This document shows positions 1 to 13,167 of a DNA stretch of 64,000 nucleotides, piece by piece. Every line of letters starts with the position of its first letter. Position 1 is the stretch's first letter. The stretch comes from Dallia pectoralis. Lineage: Eukaryota; Chordata; Actinopteri; Esociformes; Umbridae. A program made the translations under genes and the position numbers. The stretch covers positions 6,799,362 to 6,863,361 of the forward strand of contig CM055756.1 in assembly GCA_029465975.1 (NCBI GenBank), read 5' to 3'. Below the pieces are notes generated by a model. It was not told where the DNA came from, did not search any database, and saw only the letters and a list, made by a program, of their open reading frames with translations.

Positions 1-2835
1 AACCTGAGAAGACAAGAGGTTCCAAACAGCCTACTGTAGCTGGCAAAGATAGGATAAACAGTCAACATGGCCTTTATCTCAACATATGAGTAAAGATGGG
101 CTGCATATTTGATGATTTCCAAAACAGCAATCTCATTGATTTGGGGAACGTGAACATTGCGTCAACTCCATTAAAATCCAATGACATTATAACAAAAACA
201 CAAATGTAAATCACTACAAGAACAAAAATAGTAAAATATTAAATACTTAATAATTAAATACTGTAGTTATTATGGCATTATTATGGCATTATTATAGTTA
301 TTTGGTAATATAATTATAAATATAAAGAAAGATTTTGGATATTCTGATTCTTTTGGTGACCAAATACCCAAAACAGACAACGGAATTGTTGACAAGACAG
401 TCACAGGACATTGTGAACAAGACATCTCACATTGAATCTACTATAGACTGCTGATACTTGACTTGTCTTTACAGTTGACTTTACAGTTTCATTAATAAAA
501 AAAGATATGGATACTGATATTTCAATATGAAATGGGAGACTAGTCAGCAGTCTTCAGCATCGTAAAGTGCACACTAACACACAGACCGATAAAGGCAGCA
601 GCGAATTATTAGATGTATCTGTTTCTTATATACCAGTACTATTGACAAACGTTGGGCAACAACAAAAACATAGTTTTGTCGCATCGGACCATAACACACC
701 CTCCAAGTTCCGATGAACCTTCTGGGAAAGGGCATTTTCCTGGAAAGCTTTTTCAAAATGTCTTGTCGGCATGGAGATTATGCTTAGTTCAGTTTTTGCA
801 GACGTAGTGGCACGAAAACGTGACTTAATCTTCTGAAATATTGCCCAAATAGCGGAGATGAGACAACATTTTCTCTCGTAATTTATGTGTTACCTTCCTC
901 AAGTTGCTTAATAGAAATGGGAGCCAGTGGAGATATTAAAGACTTCCTGATGACTCTTAAACTCAAAGCTGCTTCTATTAGAAGTGCAACACAGGTTTTT
1001 AGAAAGAAAATAGCCAGTACTTCTTCATTTTATCAATGTACTTAACATAACTCATTCTAGGGGCTAGATTTAACCTGTTATAGACTATGTATATACAATG
1101 TAATCGATGAACATATATTCTAATGTGTATCGGACTCCGTTAGTCAGATAAATTCACACATACATGCACACACACACACACACACACACTATTTTTTATA
1201 TATATATTGTTTTTAAAGATTTTTTTGTTAATTGATTTACCATCTGTGCCTAAATGAGATGGGGGAGGATTTAGAGAATACAACTCAAGGGGTCATGACA
1301 TTTGAATATTGGACCTGGCAGAGCATTTCCTGGTTTACCATTTGACGGATACCTTTCTTTTCTGACTGACTACAAAAGTAAAATGGATAAGACAAGACGC
1401 AATTGTGTAGCGCTGATAGCAGTACGGGCCACAGAATCTAGATGCCTATATGTTCGCTGTCTAAGTTAATGTGAGTCATAGAGTAGTCATAAAGTCAATC
1501 TGCAAAATGTATTCTGAGTCATCGACTTAAACATTAATCTGATCATAGTGGATCATTAATATATACGATGGAAATTGAGATGGAGGAAGAGGGAGATTAA
1601 GTAGCTGAAAGAGAAAGGCTGATTGGCACATTGGAACAGAGTAGAAAAAATGGCGCGGGCAGGAAGGAGGAAGAAAGGGGTATTTGGAGGAGTGGGTATC
1701 AGGAAAAATAGGACACTGACTGAACACCATGACAACTTTTAGACACTCATTGTCCGACTTAACCAGAGAGAAGCAAACACCGCATACACTAAGTAGAGAA
1801 TTGGAAGAAAACACCACGCTCAGTCATAGTCAGGGTGATAGGAGCAAACCAACTGACATAAATAGGAGGTTGAACGAGAACATCGCGCTCAGTCATGTTC
1901 AGGCAGACGGGAACAAACCAACTGACATAAACAGGGCGTTGGAGAAAAACACTGGTTAGTTTTGTTCACATGTTCAGCCAGATACATGATCGGGTCAAAT
2001 TAAAAGATGCCAAGCCACATTGGCACAATACAACAGTTCGGGCTCTCGTCCTTTTGACTGAACAGCAAGACGATCATTGTGAGTGTTTTTACGCGTGAGG
2101 GGGGAGGATCATTGGAGAGCCTTCAGTACAGATCAATGCAATCATTATTTCGGTTTGCTCTCTACTCACAGCCTCACAGCTTCAGGAAAACTGTTACCAC
2201 CCTTTCTCCCCCAAGACAATGCTCACACTTGACACACATTAGCATATTATCAGGCACTAAGGTGTATATTTGTAGGCAGTGGCCAACAAAGCACTATATA
2301 GCGTAACCCAAAATGGTAGTACTACACATGAAGGAATGTTAAGATGGTGAAAAGCATAGGGTGTGAGATATAAAAATGCACTATTCTTTTGTGTGTTTGT
2401 GTGTGTATATTTACCCGTTCTCCAATACATGCATCTTCTAGGCCTTATGTGTTCCAAGATAATGAAGCCAGCACAGATATTAGCACTCACACCAGACTAT
2501 GTTCAAGTAGTAGGGACATTATTCAAATACACTTTTGAGATCTGAGACATTCGGGTCAATTAGGTGCTGCCCTAAAATAGGTCTGTCACTTTCCATAAAG
2601 GCCATCCGGCAAACTACGAAATAATGTGTATAGGCCTGCTGCCTACATGAGTTTAAGGGTAGCATGGTAACGTGCGTCTATTGAGCGCAAGTCAGAAGCT
2701 GTGCCAAAAGCACAAGGGCAATACAGTTGGGTACATCGAGTAACAGTAGAAAGTATCCTCCTGCCTCTACCTCCCCATGCTGAGCTAGTGTGCACTTGCT
2801 GACATCAGCAAACAGCAGTGTCGCGCAAAGACACA
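1..2835 (-). other. cacna1a intron 1, distal part
   Basis: This is AT-rich, non-coding sequence inside the first intron of the minus-strand calcium channel gene. I see no second calcium-channel exon in it. It holds a short CA microsatellite (about 1164-1189). At about 1740-1955 there are three imperfect copies of a 69-bp unit, which keep a 76-codon frame open. Neither looks genic. Confidence 0.6.
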
Positions 2836-4985
2836 CTTTTACTCTCTATCCCTCACTTTCACTCTCTGTGTCTCTCCTTTATTCTATATCGCTCACTTTC
2901 ACTCTCTGTGTCTCTCCTTTATTCTATATCCCTCACTTTCACTCTCTGTGTCTCTCCTTTATTCTATACCCCTCACTTTCACTCTCTGTGTCTCTCCTTT
3001 ATTCTATATCCCTCACTTTCACACTCTGTGTCTCTCCTTTATTCTATATCCCTCACTTTCACTCTCTGTGTCTCTCCTTTATTCTATATCCCTCACTTTC
3101 ACTCTCTCCTGTCTCTCCTTTCACTCTCTCCTGTCTCTCCTTTCACTCTCTCCTGTCTCTCCTTTCACTCTCTATCCCTCACTTTCACTCTCTGTGTCTC
3201 TCCTTCACTCTCTCCTGTCTCTCCTTTCACTCTCTCCTGTCTCTCCTTTCACTCTCTATCCCTCACTTTCACTCTCTGTGTCTCTCCTTCACTCTCTCCT
3301 GTCTCTCCTTTCACTCTCTATCCCTCACTTTCACTCTATACCTCACTTTCACTGTCTATCCCTCACTTTCACTGTCTATCCCTCACTTTCACTCTCTATC
3401 CCTCACTATCACTCTCTATCCCTCACTATCACTCTCTATCCCTCACTTTCACTCTCTCCTGTCTCTCCTTTCACTCTCTCCTGTCTCTCCTTTCACTCTC
3501 TATCCCTCACTTTCACTCTCTGTGTCTCTCCTTCACTCTCTCCTGTCTCTCCTTTCACTCTCTCCTGTCTCTCCTTTCACTCTCTCCTGTCTCTCCTTTC
3601 ACTCTCTATCCCTCACTTTCACTCTATACCTCACTTTCACTGTCTATCCCTCACTTTCACTGTCTATCCCTCACTTTCACTCTCTATCCCTCACTATCAC
3701 TCTCTATCCCTCACTTTCACTCTCTCCTGTCTCTCCTTTCACTCTCTCCTGTCTCTCCTTTCACTCTCTATCCCTCACTTTCACTCTCTGTGTCTCTCCT
3801 TCACTCTCTCCTGTCTCTCCTTTCACTCTCTCCTGTCTCTCCTTTCACTCTCTCCTGTCTCTTCTTTCACTCTCTATCCCTCACTTTCACTCTATACCTC
3901 ACTTTCACTGTCTATCCCTCACTTTCACTGTCTATCCCTCACTTTCACTCTCTATCCCTCACTATCACTCTCTATCCCTCACTTTCACTCTCTCCTGTCT
4001 CTCCTTTCACTCTCTCCTGTCTCTCCTTTCACTCTCTATCCCTCACTTTCACTCTCTGTGTCTCTCCTTCACTCTCTCCTGTCTCTCCTTTCACTCTCTC
4101 CTGTCTCTCCTTTCACTCTCTCCTGTCTCTCCTTTCACTCTCTATCCCTCACTTTCACTCTATACCTCACTTTCACTGTCTATCCCTCACTTTCACTGTC
4201 TATCCCTCACTTTCACTCTCTATCCCTCACTATCACTATCTATCCCTCACTTTCACCCTCTCCTGTCTCTCCTTTCACTCTCTCCTGTCTCTCCTTTCAC
4301 TCTCTATCCCTCACTTTCACTCTCTACCCCTCACTATCACTCTCTATCCCTCACTTTCACTCTATACTTTACTTTCACTGTCTATCCCTCACTTTCACTC
4401 TCTACCCCTCACTATCACTCTCTATCCCTCACTTTCACTGTCTATCCCTCACGTTCACTCTCTACCCCTCACTTTCACTCTCTATCCCTCACTATCACTC
4501 TCTATCCCTCACTATCACTCTCTATCCCTCACTTTCACTCTCTCCTGTCTCTCCTTTCACTCTCTCCTGTCTCTCCTTTCACTCTCTATCCCTCACTTTC
4601 ACTCTCTACCCCTCACTATCACTCTCTATCCCTCACTATCACTCTATCCCTCACTTTCACTCTCTCCTGTCTCTCCTTTCACTCACTCCTGTCTCTCCTT
4701 TCACTCTCTATCCCTCACTTTCACTCTCTACCCCTCACTATCACTCTCTACCCCTCACTATCACTCTCTATCCCTCACTATCAATCTCTATCCCTCACTT
4801 TCACTCTCTACCCCTCACGTTCACTCTCTACCCCTCACTTTCACTCTCTGTCCCTCACTATCAATCTCTATCCCTCACTATCACTCTCTACCCCTCACTT
4901 TCACTCTCTATCCCTCACTATCACTCTCTATCCCTCACTATCACTCTCTATCCCTCACTTTCACTCTCTCGTGTCTCTCCATTCA
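2836..4985. repeat. 2.1 kb pyrimidine-rich minisatellite (20-bp units)
   Basis: This is a continuous array of about one hundred 20-bp units in cacna1a intron 1. Two main unit types are CTATCCCTCACTTTCACTCT and CCTGTCTCTCCTTTCACTCT. A 40-bp variant containing GTGTCTCTCCTTTATTCTA fills the first 270 bases. Units are arranged in higher-order blocks that recur at about 3130, 3470, 3720, 3990 and 4250, which indicates block duplication. The plus strand is almost entirely C/T with A interruptions, so the cacna1a pre-mRNA would be purine-rich here. The array lacks stop codons in all three plus frames, which creates spurious 690-760 codon ORFs. Confidence 0.97.
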
Positions 4986-5386
4986 CACACACAACTGTGT
5001 CCGTCCGCAAATGAAGCTGACGGATGGCCGTTACAACAAGATCATCGTTAATTGCTTTAAATTACAAATATCATGTCACCAAAATGGAGCCCAAATACAG
5101 AAGGTGATTTGATGTATTGAATGTAAAGGTTCATCGAGGTTCCTGTTAAATGTAAAGCCCCGTGTATAGGCATTACATTCTGCAGTCTATGTGATATTGT
5201 AGGTACATTGGACTGCTTAATCTGGCCTTATGATTCACTCCATGCATGGGGTTGACTTTTAACGCCTATATATAGGCCCCACCATTAGATCACCTTCCCA
5301 TGTCGATAATAATAGTAAACCGAACCTACCTTGTTATCGGGGTACAGCAGTGATGATATATGTTATACAGAGACAATAAAATTATG
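4986..5386 (-). other. cacna1a intron 1, proximal part
   Basis: Unique-looking, non-coding sequence lies between the satellite and exon 1. I recognise no gene or repeat here. Confidence 0.6.
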
Positions 5387-5396
5387 AAAAGGATAT
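5387..5396 (-). promoter_or_regulatory. cacna1a: U12-type AT-AC splice donor of cacna1a intron 1
   Basis: Read on the minus strand, the ten bases after exon 1 are ATATCCTTTT, which matches the minor-spliceosome AT-AC donor consensus. No GT lies near the point where homology to calcium channels ends. The partner AC acceptor and branch site are not in the window. Confidence 0.8.
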
Positions 5397-5698
5397 GGCC
5401 ATTCCGTGATCTTTTTTGCGTATTTTCTCACAAAGTTATCCTCGCTGAAAATGAACAGCGAACGGTTGACAGTGAAGCAGTTCTGTCGCACCGGTATGGG
5501 GTTGTACAGGGCCATGGTCCGGGCTCTCTGCGCCATGGACTGCTTGTAGACCCGCTGGACCCCGGGGCCTCCTTGCGGGCCGCCCTGCCTGCTGCCGCCG
5601 CGGCCGATGCCCCCGGGTCCGTGTCCGTGTCCGTGCGCTGGCCCATGGCCGGGTCCGCCGCCATACCTGGACGGCATGTCGTTTTCGAACCGCGCCAT
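5397..5698 (-). CDS. cacna1a: Voltage-gated calcium channel alpha-1A, coding exon 1 (partial gene)
   Basis: This exon encodes the cytosolic N-terminus of the pore-forming subunit of a P/Q-type (Cav2.1) presynaptic calcium channel. The ATG at 5698 opens 100 codons plus two bases. The protein begins MARFENDMPSRYGGG and continues through a Gly/His-rich linker and the SRQGG motif. It then reaches the Cav2 block YKQSMAQRARTMALYNPIP, VRQNCFTVNRSLF and SEDN.VRKYAKKITEW, which stops just before segment IS1. The MARF start, SRQGG and MAQRAR favour Cav2.1 over Cav2.2. The exon ends ..GAATGGCC in phase 2. No GT follows it; the next bases on the coding strand are ATATCCTTTT, the consensus donor of U12-type AT-AC introns. 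The remaining exons lie beyond position 1. The His/Gly-rich linker varies freely in this family. I am sure of the Cav2 family and fairly sure of the A paralogue. Confidence 0.9.
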
Positions 5699-5760
5699 TC
5701 CCAATTGGACACCAAATCTTTACCGAGCAGCAGTAGCTGAGAGGGAGGCGAATGCTCAGA
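5480..5760. promoter_or_regulatory. CpG-rich segment over cacna1a exon 1
   Basis: GC- and CpG-dense sequence covers the exon and its immediate 5' side and stands out from AT-rich flanks. Such islands usually mark promoter/first-exon regions in vertebrates. No TATA box is evident and the transcription start cannot be fixed by eye. Confidence 0.5.
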
Positions 5761-5899
5761 GCGACCACACACCATTACATCCCATCTGCCGGAGGACTGC
5801 TCATACATACAATTGGTTTATCCTGCTCACACCTGCATACCGGGGAGAGGAGAGGTGCGGCCCTTACGAGACGAAGACGCCCAAGTAGGCGAGACTCTG

Positions 5900-6509
5900 T
5901 CCGTGCGTAAGTCCCAATTGCCCAGGCGCGGGAGAGAAAGACCTTATACCGCTGCGCCGAGCTGAATGGCTTCGCTGGTTGCACCACCGCCAATTCAGGT
6001 GTTTGTCCCCTTCAAAGAGTTTGCATTGTCACAAAACGAAGAACAAAGCATTTCAGATTCCGAAATGAGTTGGTTCATAGCTCAGGCTATGAATGCTTCA
6101 TCTTCTCCACGGATGCTCCATCATCGTCATCATCTCCAGAACAATCTCCACGGTGTGGTGTAGCTCGTGTAAATATCCTGTTTAAACGTCTATTACGACC
6201 GTGGTGTCCTGATGTTAAAATGGGATACACGGTGTTGCCGAATTTCCTATAAAATCAAATGATCTATGTGAAATTTGAAGACATATCCACCCCGTTAATC
6301 CTCCGAAACTGGGAATGTCGGTCGTGGCTGACGTGTTCAAAAAAGCAAACAAATGAAGAAAAATAGAAAAACTATCAATAATTATTTATTTATTTTGTAG
6401 CATCCGCAATGTTTTGTACCGTGGCGAAAATCCGTCTGCCGCCACCTCACACTTGCTTTACACGAGCGCATTGGACTGGTTTCTCCACAAACACACACAC
6501 ACACACACG

Positions 6510-6541
<32 letters not shown>

Positions 6542-7532
6542 CACACACAAATAGTAAGTGTGGTGTTTGATCTTATTCTTCTTCAATCGTCCGTCGTCAA
6601 ATGAACCCCGTCACCGTTTTTCTTCCCATGTCCGTGTAATGCCACGTATATTAAGGCTGAATGCACGAATTCCTCTCCAAACAATTGGATCAAACCTCTC
6701 TCTCTAGACACGATCATAATCTTCTGTCCATCACCTGCACGACGGTCCGTCCATACATGGTCTGATCCGAGAAACGGGACTTTCGGACGGGAAAAACATC
6801 ACCATAGCCGAGTCTGGGGCATCAGTCGTCTATCCAGCTGTCTCACCTCGATTCAACGTGATTTCTACCACCTGGTTGAGTGAAGCGCAGGAGACGTGGA
6901 AGTTGACCACCATCCGCGGCCCGCATAGTGTCTCTCTGCCCGCTGGAAAGCACCCGTGTCCCGCTGGAAAGCACCCGTGTCCCGCTGGAGAGCACCCGTG
7001 TCCTGCTGGAGAGCACCCGTGTCCCGCTGGCTGGTCGCCGTTCCCCTTCCTGACCAAGTACGTTCCACTGCCTCCTGGACCCTGGTCTTTTTTGTCAAGC
7101 GGCCCCTCCAAGATGGGGGCATTAATTGATGGAAAGGGGGATGGAATAGCCTTCGCCTTTCTTTGAAATTACTGCAGCATATAGATAATAAATATGTTTA
7201 AAATTAGAGAACATTATACGCGAATGGCCACTGTACGGATTGAGTATAGAGCGCTATTTGATTCAGCACTGTGAGCCCGAGGACAGCGCCACGCTACCCT
7301 GAAACCTGCCTGTAGCAGGAGTGTGTGTGTGTGTGTGTCTTAAGCGCTGCAGCACATGACGCACGCAAAGAAAGTGGTAGGCGGAGGTGACATGCTTCCT
7401 TGGCTCTGGTGAGAGATGGATAGATGATTATGCTTGTTTTTTCTATTGCCATTTCATCAACGACCTGACAAATATGTCATGGTCAGCTATACGTGTGTCA
7501 CTGTGTGTGTGTGTGTGTGTGTCTGTGTGTGT

Positions 7533-7570
<38 letters not shown>

Positions 7571-9750
7571 TTAAAGACAGTTAAATTCCTCTTGCGCACA
7601 CCATTTGTGTATGGCTTGCATATATTTGGTTTGTGTTCGGGGTTGCTTCGATTAAACGATTCAACGTGCCAGTCGGTTCGTGTAACCACTCAGGTGTCAA
7701 TGTGTCCCCATCACAGGGAGGTCTGGAGCACTGTGGAGCATAAATGCCAGTGCCAAAGACAGCCAATGCTATAGTGTTTGCATAGGACACATTCACTGTT
7801 TCAGAGGTTTTGTGTTTCGAAAAATGCAAATCATTCAAGGATTGCAATTTCAAATGTGTCAACCTACATAAAATATGCTTTGTGTTTTATTACCACAATA
7901 TGGAATGGATTCATATTCATACACTCCTTGGGTTGCTTTAAGCGTGGCACGGCTTGACTAACACAATGACCTTATCTGAATGTAGACTTGATATATTTTA
8001 TGTATTTCGATTTAATCAATTAAATGTTTTTCAATTAAATCAATCAATGTATTTGAATTCAATCAATCAAATGTATTTCGATTATATTATTCAAATGTAT
8101 TTCAATTAAAGTAATCAAATGTATTTTATAAAACCTGCTTGCAACAGCACCTGTCAGAACGGGCCTTTACTGACAGCTAGCCTGTATCCCCAAATTGCAA
8201 GCAACAACAGCGTAGATGCAACGAAGAAAAAACGAACATTGGCTACTGGCTGTGCCGATATGTGTTTTTTAAATATGATCTATGTTATGATTGCAATATC
8301 AGGTGTAGATACGATGTTTGCTTATCAATCAGTATACTAGCATAATAAAGAAAATCCTCTAGGATTGGGACTTTCAGTTTCTTTAATCATTACTTGAACT
8401 AATCAATAAAATCGGACACTTCCTCTATAATCATTTCGATGGGTGTTTAATGAAATATATAACTTAATTGCATGATTTCAATCTCCGATGGAGGATGTAG
8501 CCTATCTAGATTGTCTACATTTGATTGATAGTTAACAACAGATAGGTTCGTCCATCTGATATGGCAGATCTGTAATGACTTTTCAATGTATTGGTTTCTG
8601 ATAAACGTGTCGCTAACAAATCGCTAACAAATGTTGTGTGAGCCAATGGCAGCTAAAGTCCCGCTCACATGCTCCACAGCACCCCAGGCCTCACAGTGGC
8701 TGTGCCTGGAAGTGCTTATCTGCAGCCAGATCCTTCTCGCATTTTTACCACAGCAGATATAATATGTATGCGAGCACACCACATCCGACTACACGAGACA
8801 AATGGTTCGACGCGCCACGCGACAGGTATACACTGGCCTTAGGGAACACAGAGAGAAACATTTACTAGCTATTCTTGGCTGCAGACTGGAAATTAATGGA
8901 TATAGTTATTCTTCCCTCCCCCATCTCTATCTTCCACTCACTCTGTCTCTCCTTCCCCCATCTCTCTGCACCAACGCGGTCGCCAGCGCTCTTCTCTCTC
9001 CCCCTCTTGCTCTTCTCTCACCCCTTCTCACTCTTCTCCCTCCCCCTCTCGCTCTTGTCTCACCCCTTCTCGCTCTTCTCTCTCCCCCTCTCACTCTTCT
9101 CTCCCCCACTGGTATCATATTTCGGGAATCCCAGAAAGAGTGACTCGTCGCCAATGATCTCTTTCTGCCATGAAAGTGAGTGACCCGCAGTTAGCATCTA
9201 GTAACAGGGCCATTTATATGGCCATAATAGTCATGGTGGGAAATATAACCTGTAGCTCTGTTTGCATATTTTACTGTTTAATGAAAATTAACAATGATAA
9301 TAATAATTTATTTGGAAATAGCTCTATTAATTTAAATAAATAACTGTGATAATGATAAATATTACCTTTGCATTGTGTTGTAGGTTTCCACTACATTTAT
9401 TTTATGGCACATCTGTTAATTTAAATACATCTGTGTGAACATAATTAAGGTAACATCAATTGAAGAATTGTTAAATTATAATTTTTCATTAATACAACAT
9501 TTTTGTATTTTTTAGATCACAACAGGATACTCCCGTGTATTTTGTTTTGATCAAGACTAAAGATAAGAGTAACAGGTAACAGAAAATAGTCAAAGGCTTG
9601 AAATCCTATTCAAACCAAACAGATTGCAGATATCTCAGAAGCCATTGAACTACTTTGGACAGTGCCCTAGAATGTTAGATCACATTTTTAAATTAGGGAT
9701 ATTCTTTCACTTATTTCAATATATTTTTTTAATAATAGCATATTTTGTTT
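5900..9750. other. Intergenic, minisatellites and microsatellites
   Basis: No coding exon is recognisable. The stretch upstream of cacna1a holds CA/TG runs (6490-6549, 7320-7339, 7504-7562), a 21-bp minisatellite (6939-7030), an AT-rich patch with repeated 'tcaaatgtatttcaattaaa' (8015-8120), and a CT-rich tract of 'ctcttctctctccccctctcg' type units (8910-9110). Open frames here follow the simple repeats. Confidence 0.6.
6939..7030. repeat. 21-bp minisatellite
   Basis: There are about four copies of the unit CCCGCTGGAAAGCACCCGTGT, with AAAG/GAGAG variants. It is in frame on both strands, but no protein family is recognisable around it. Confidence 0.85.
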
Positions 9751-9779
9751 AATTACAGAGAAAGCTGATTAGGTTTCCG

Positions 9780-9935
9780 TTGAAGAGGAAGTTCACCTTT
9801 CAGCACGACAATGACCCAAAGCACACACCCAAATCCACAAAATCATGGCTTCACCAGAAGAAGATTAACGTTTTGGAATGGCCCAGACAGAGCCGGAGAA
9901 CAGGAGTTGTCCTTGCAATCTGAGCAGATCTGAAG
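9780..9935 (+). pseudogene. Tc1-like transposase fragment
   Basis: The plus strand reads FQHDNDPKHT, then KSWLHQKKINVLEWP and Q.., the conserved DDE-domain region of Tc1/mariner transposases (the Asp of the DNDPKHT motif is present). The frame is lost on both sides and no terminal inverted repeats were identified, so this is a dead fragment. Confidence 0.8.
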
Positions 9936-10597
9936 CGCTTTTGCAAAGAAGAATGGGCAAATATTGCCAAGTCAAGATGTCTCATGCTAATAGACTCCTA
10001 CCCAAAAAGACTGAGTGCTGTAATATAATCAAAAGATGTTTCAACAAAGCATTATGCCACCATTTTTCATTTATCCACGTTCGACCTCGTCTGTGTTCAC
10101 CTCAAAAACATCCACATTGCCTTATCTAGGGATCCGAAAGAGTTTTCCTGGCGCAGGTACCTGTTTTAACTCATATCCTAGACATTGTGTTTAGTAACAC
10201 ATTTAATAAAACTATATTCATGAGAATTTTGTTATGTTGTTATGGACCTTTAGTTCTTCAAACAAAGTAGTACATATTTGAATACAATTCGGAGCCTATT
10301 GAAAACAACTGACTTGTGAATGTGTTCGAATTCCACACTGTTCACCTTCTCACAAAATGTAGACTATCAGCTGATGCTTTTCTGAAAGCTCAGGTCTCGG
10401 TCAATACTGTGGGTGTATCCTGCCTGCTGGGAGAATGGGTGTGGCTGGATGGTTCGTGGTTGCAGTCTATAAGGAGCCGTATGTGACTCAATGATTCATA
10501 AAGCTAAATAAGATGAATAATTCATTAACTGTAGGCGTGTATAACTCTCTTACTCTGCTTGTTATCTTCTGGTGAACCGTTCCTCTGCCTCACCTTT

Positions 10598-10990
10598 GAC
10601 AGGCCTACTGCAGCACCAGATTACCAGATTACATATGACAGGCCTACTGCAGCACCAGATTACCAGATTACATATGACAGGCCTACTGCAGCAATAGATT
10701 ACCAGATTACGTATGACAGGCCTACTGCAGCACCAGATTACCAGATTACGTATGACAGGCCTACTGCAGCACCAGATTACCAGATTACGTATGACAGGCC
10801 TACTGCAGCACCAGATTACCAGATTACGTATGACAGGCCTACTGCAGCACCAGATTACCAGATTACGTATGACAGGCCTACTGCAGCACCAGATTACCAG
10901 ATTACGTATGACAGGCCTACTGCAGCACCAGATTACCAGATTACGTATGACAGGCCTACTGCAGCACCAGATTACCAGATTACAAATGAC
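10598..10990. repeat. 39-bp minisatellite, about 10 copies
   Basis: The unit starts GACAGGCCTACTGCAGCACC and ends AGATTACCAGATTACGTAT. It is repeated almost perfectly; the first copies carry ACATAT and one copy has CAATAG. Because 39 is a multiple of three, both strands stay open through it. I see no splice or start context for a gene. Confidence 0.95.
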
Positions 10991-13165
10991 AGCAGCACCT
11001 GTCAGCACCTGCCTACTGCATCACCAGATTCACCACTCATTTTACTGTCAAAACAGTTAGGTCTAGAAAGAAATGGATACTGAGTTTTCTTATTTCGCTG
11101 TTTACCATCATTTGTCCTCAGTTGACGCTACAAAAAAATCAATGTAAACTTAAAAACATTGGTCTCTAAACAGGCGGTACACAGTGGCAAACTACCTGAA
11201 TGAGAAAACATTTTACAAACCCTGGCCAATGAGACCGGTCGTCGCAGACAGCTCTGGCAAACCTTAGTGTGTGTTTACACTGCCAACCAAACAAAATCAT
11301 AACTGAAACATACTTTCTCCTAGTGTGATAACTATGTAGAGAGTAACATAGAGACGAATAGAGGAAGAGAGAGAGAGTTACAGAGCGACATAGAGGGAGA
11401 GTTACAGAGCGACATAGAGGGAAAGAGAGAGAGAGAGTTACAGAGACATTGAGGCAGTAGCAAATGTGTCCTTGTGGTAAGTAGGCCAACACAATGTGCT
11501 GTTGAGGCTGGGATGAAGTCACTAGCCCTCTACATATTCCCCCTCCCCTTTCTACCTCCTTCCTTCTCCCCCTATCTAGCTTCTTCCTTTTTATTCTGAT
11601 TTGTTAAATTCGTTGTCCTTTCTGGTGTGGCAATAACTAACATATGTTGCCGCAACTTTGGCACAATTAGGGTTTTCTCATATAATTATTTAAATTTTCT
11701 CTATGTTAATCTTTCAAAATATGCTATTTTATTTTTAAGTTTTGAAAAAAAATATTCTCGTATACCTGCGTAATTATTGCAGTGTAGGAGAACACATTGT
11801 TCTGTCTCTGCCTCTCTGTCTGGGCAGAGGGAGCACATCTCTGGCTAGCCAGATCGATCAGTCTGTGACAACCTGTCTCTATGGTCAGGTTGTGCTCACT
11901 GAGTCTGTACATAGATAGGGTTTTCTGTCGGTCACCGTGGTCAGGTGGTCTGCCAGGTAGTCTGTCAGGTAGTCTGCCACTGTGTACAGTCTGTTTAGGG
12001 CCAAATGGCATTGTAGAATACTTTTGTGGTGTCTTTCCAAAGGGTGATATAATGTTCCTTCTGTTTTGTAATAATTTAGTCGGGCCAGGCTGTTTGTGTG
12101 CTGTCCTGAGGTTTCTTCGGGCTGGTATTGATTTGTAAAGTTCATTTCAGGTTCAGCTGGCGGAGGGGGCTGGCTCTCTTCGATGGTTAACTCTTGGAAT
12201 CAATCTCCATCAATCTACATTAACTTTCTATCTCCTATCTACATCCAACTCTCTATCTTCCTCTATCTACATCTAACTTTCTATCTACATCTGATCTCCC
12301 TTTATTTACATCTCACTACCTCCAGCTCCTCCCTTTATAACAACTGGCTGTCTGTGTTTGAATCAATAAAAGGAGTAGCACAGTAATCTGATGAAATTGT
12401 CCCGTGGTAACAGCGTTGAAGAAGTAGTAACAGAGCTGTCTTGAGGGTGTAGATCATAGAATGCAAATGAACAGTGCTTAAAATCCACGCCAAACCACTA
12501 TTTCTACCACTAGCCAATCTTCACAGTTAGCAATGATTACAGTAATTACAGACATGTGGCTTAATCAATAGGGAGAGCCAGTGTGTAGGCTATGAGCATT
12601 ACAAACATGTCTCTACAATGGGAAGACAGACAGTGTGTGTGTGTGCGTGTGTGTGTGTGTGTTTCTCATTGAATTCTAAAATAATTTTCTATAAATGTAC
12701 TCTGTGTGAGAATAATCTAAATGTTTCTGCCACCTAGTGTTGAATGAGTAGTACTGGTATCATGTCAGACTACCCTCTCATTTCAGCGATATGACATCAT
12801 CATATATTCCATGCCACTGATGGCCCTCCCTAACACACACAAAGTATGGCTGTACAGCCTATTACCAACAAAATGTTGTTTATATGTGCCGTCACAGGAA
12901 CCAGAGGCTTTCTAAAGATTAAAAGGCTTTCATCAAGTTGTGCCAAAAAATTGCAATCACACGCACTAGGCGTAATGTGGTGTACATCAAGATTTTTGTG
13001 TACAAGCAGCAATTGTCCAAAGTCTATTTGGCATGGAAAGCAGAACAATCTTTTCACCCAGATGATAGAACTTAGAACTTGTTTTGAAAATACATTTTAT
13101 TACATACATACAGTTGTTAATAATTAGGCTTTAGTAAATCAATGACCCGAGTCTCTACACATTTC
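10991..13165. other. Intergenic, no gene seen
   Basis: This is AT-rich sequence with low-complexity tracts: GAGA-rich units (11,330-11,450), imperfect CTATCTACATCTA units (12,205-12,320) and a short TG run (12,635-12,662). No exon-like frame was recognised. Confidence 0.5.
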
Positions 13166-13167
13166 AT

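Noticed and set aside
560..780. Tc1-like transposase trace on the minus strand (ENALFQKVHRNLEG.., VLWSD-like)
   Set aside because: The resemblance is short and needs frame changes; not strong enough to list as a feature.
2790..5112. Three overlapping plus-strand ORFs of 688-764 codons
   Set aside because: They are the three frames of one stop-free pyrimidine satellite, rich only in Ser/Leu/Pro/His, with no start context or domain.
10559..11083. Plus and minus ORFs of 115-174 codons
   Set aside because: They are produced by the 39-bp array being a multiple of three; there is no splice or start context.
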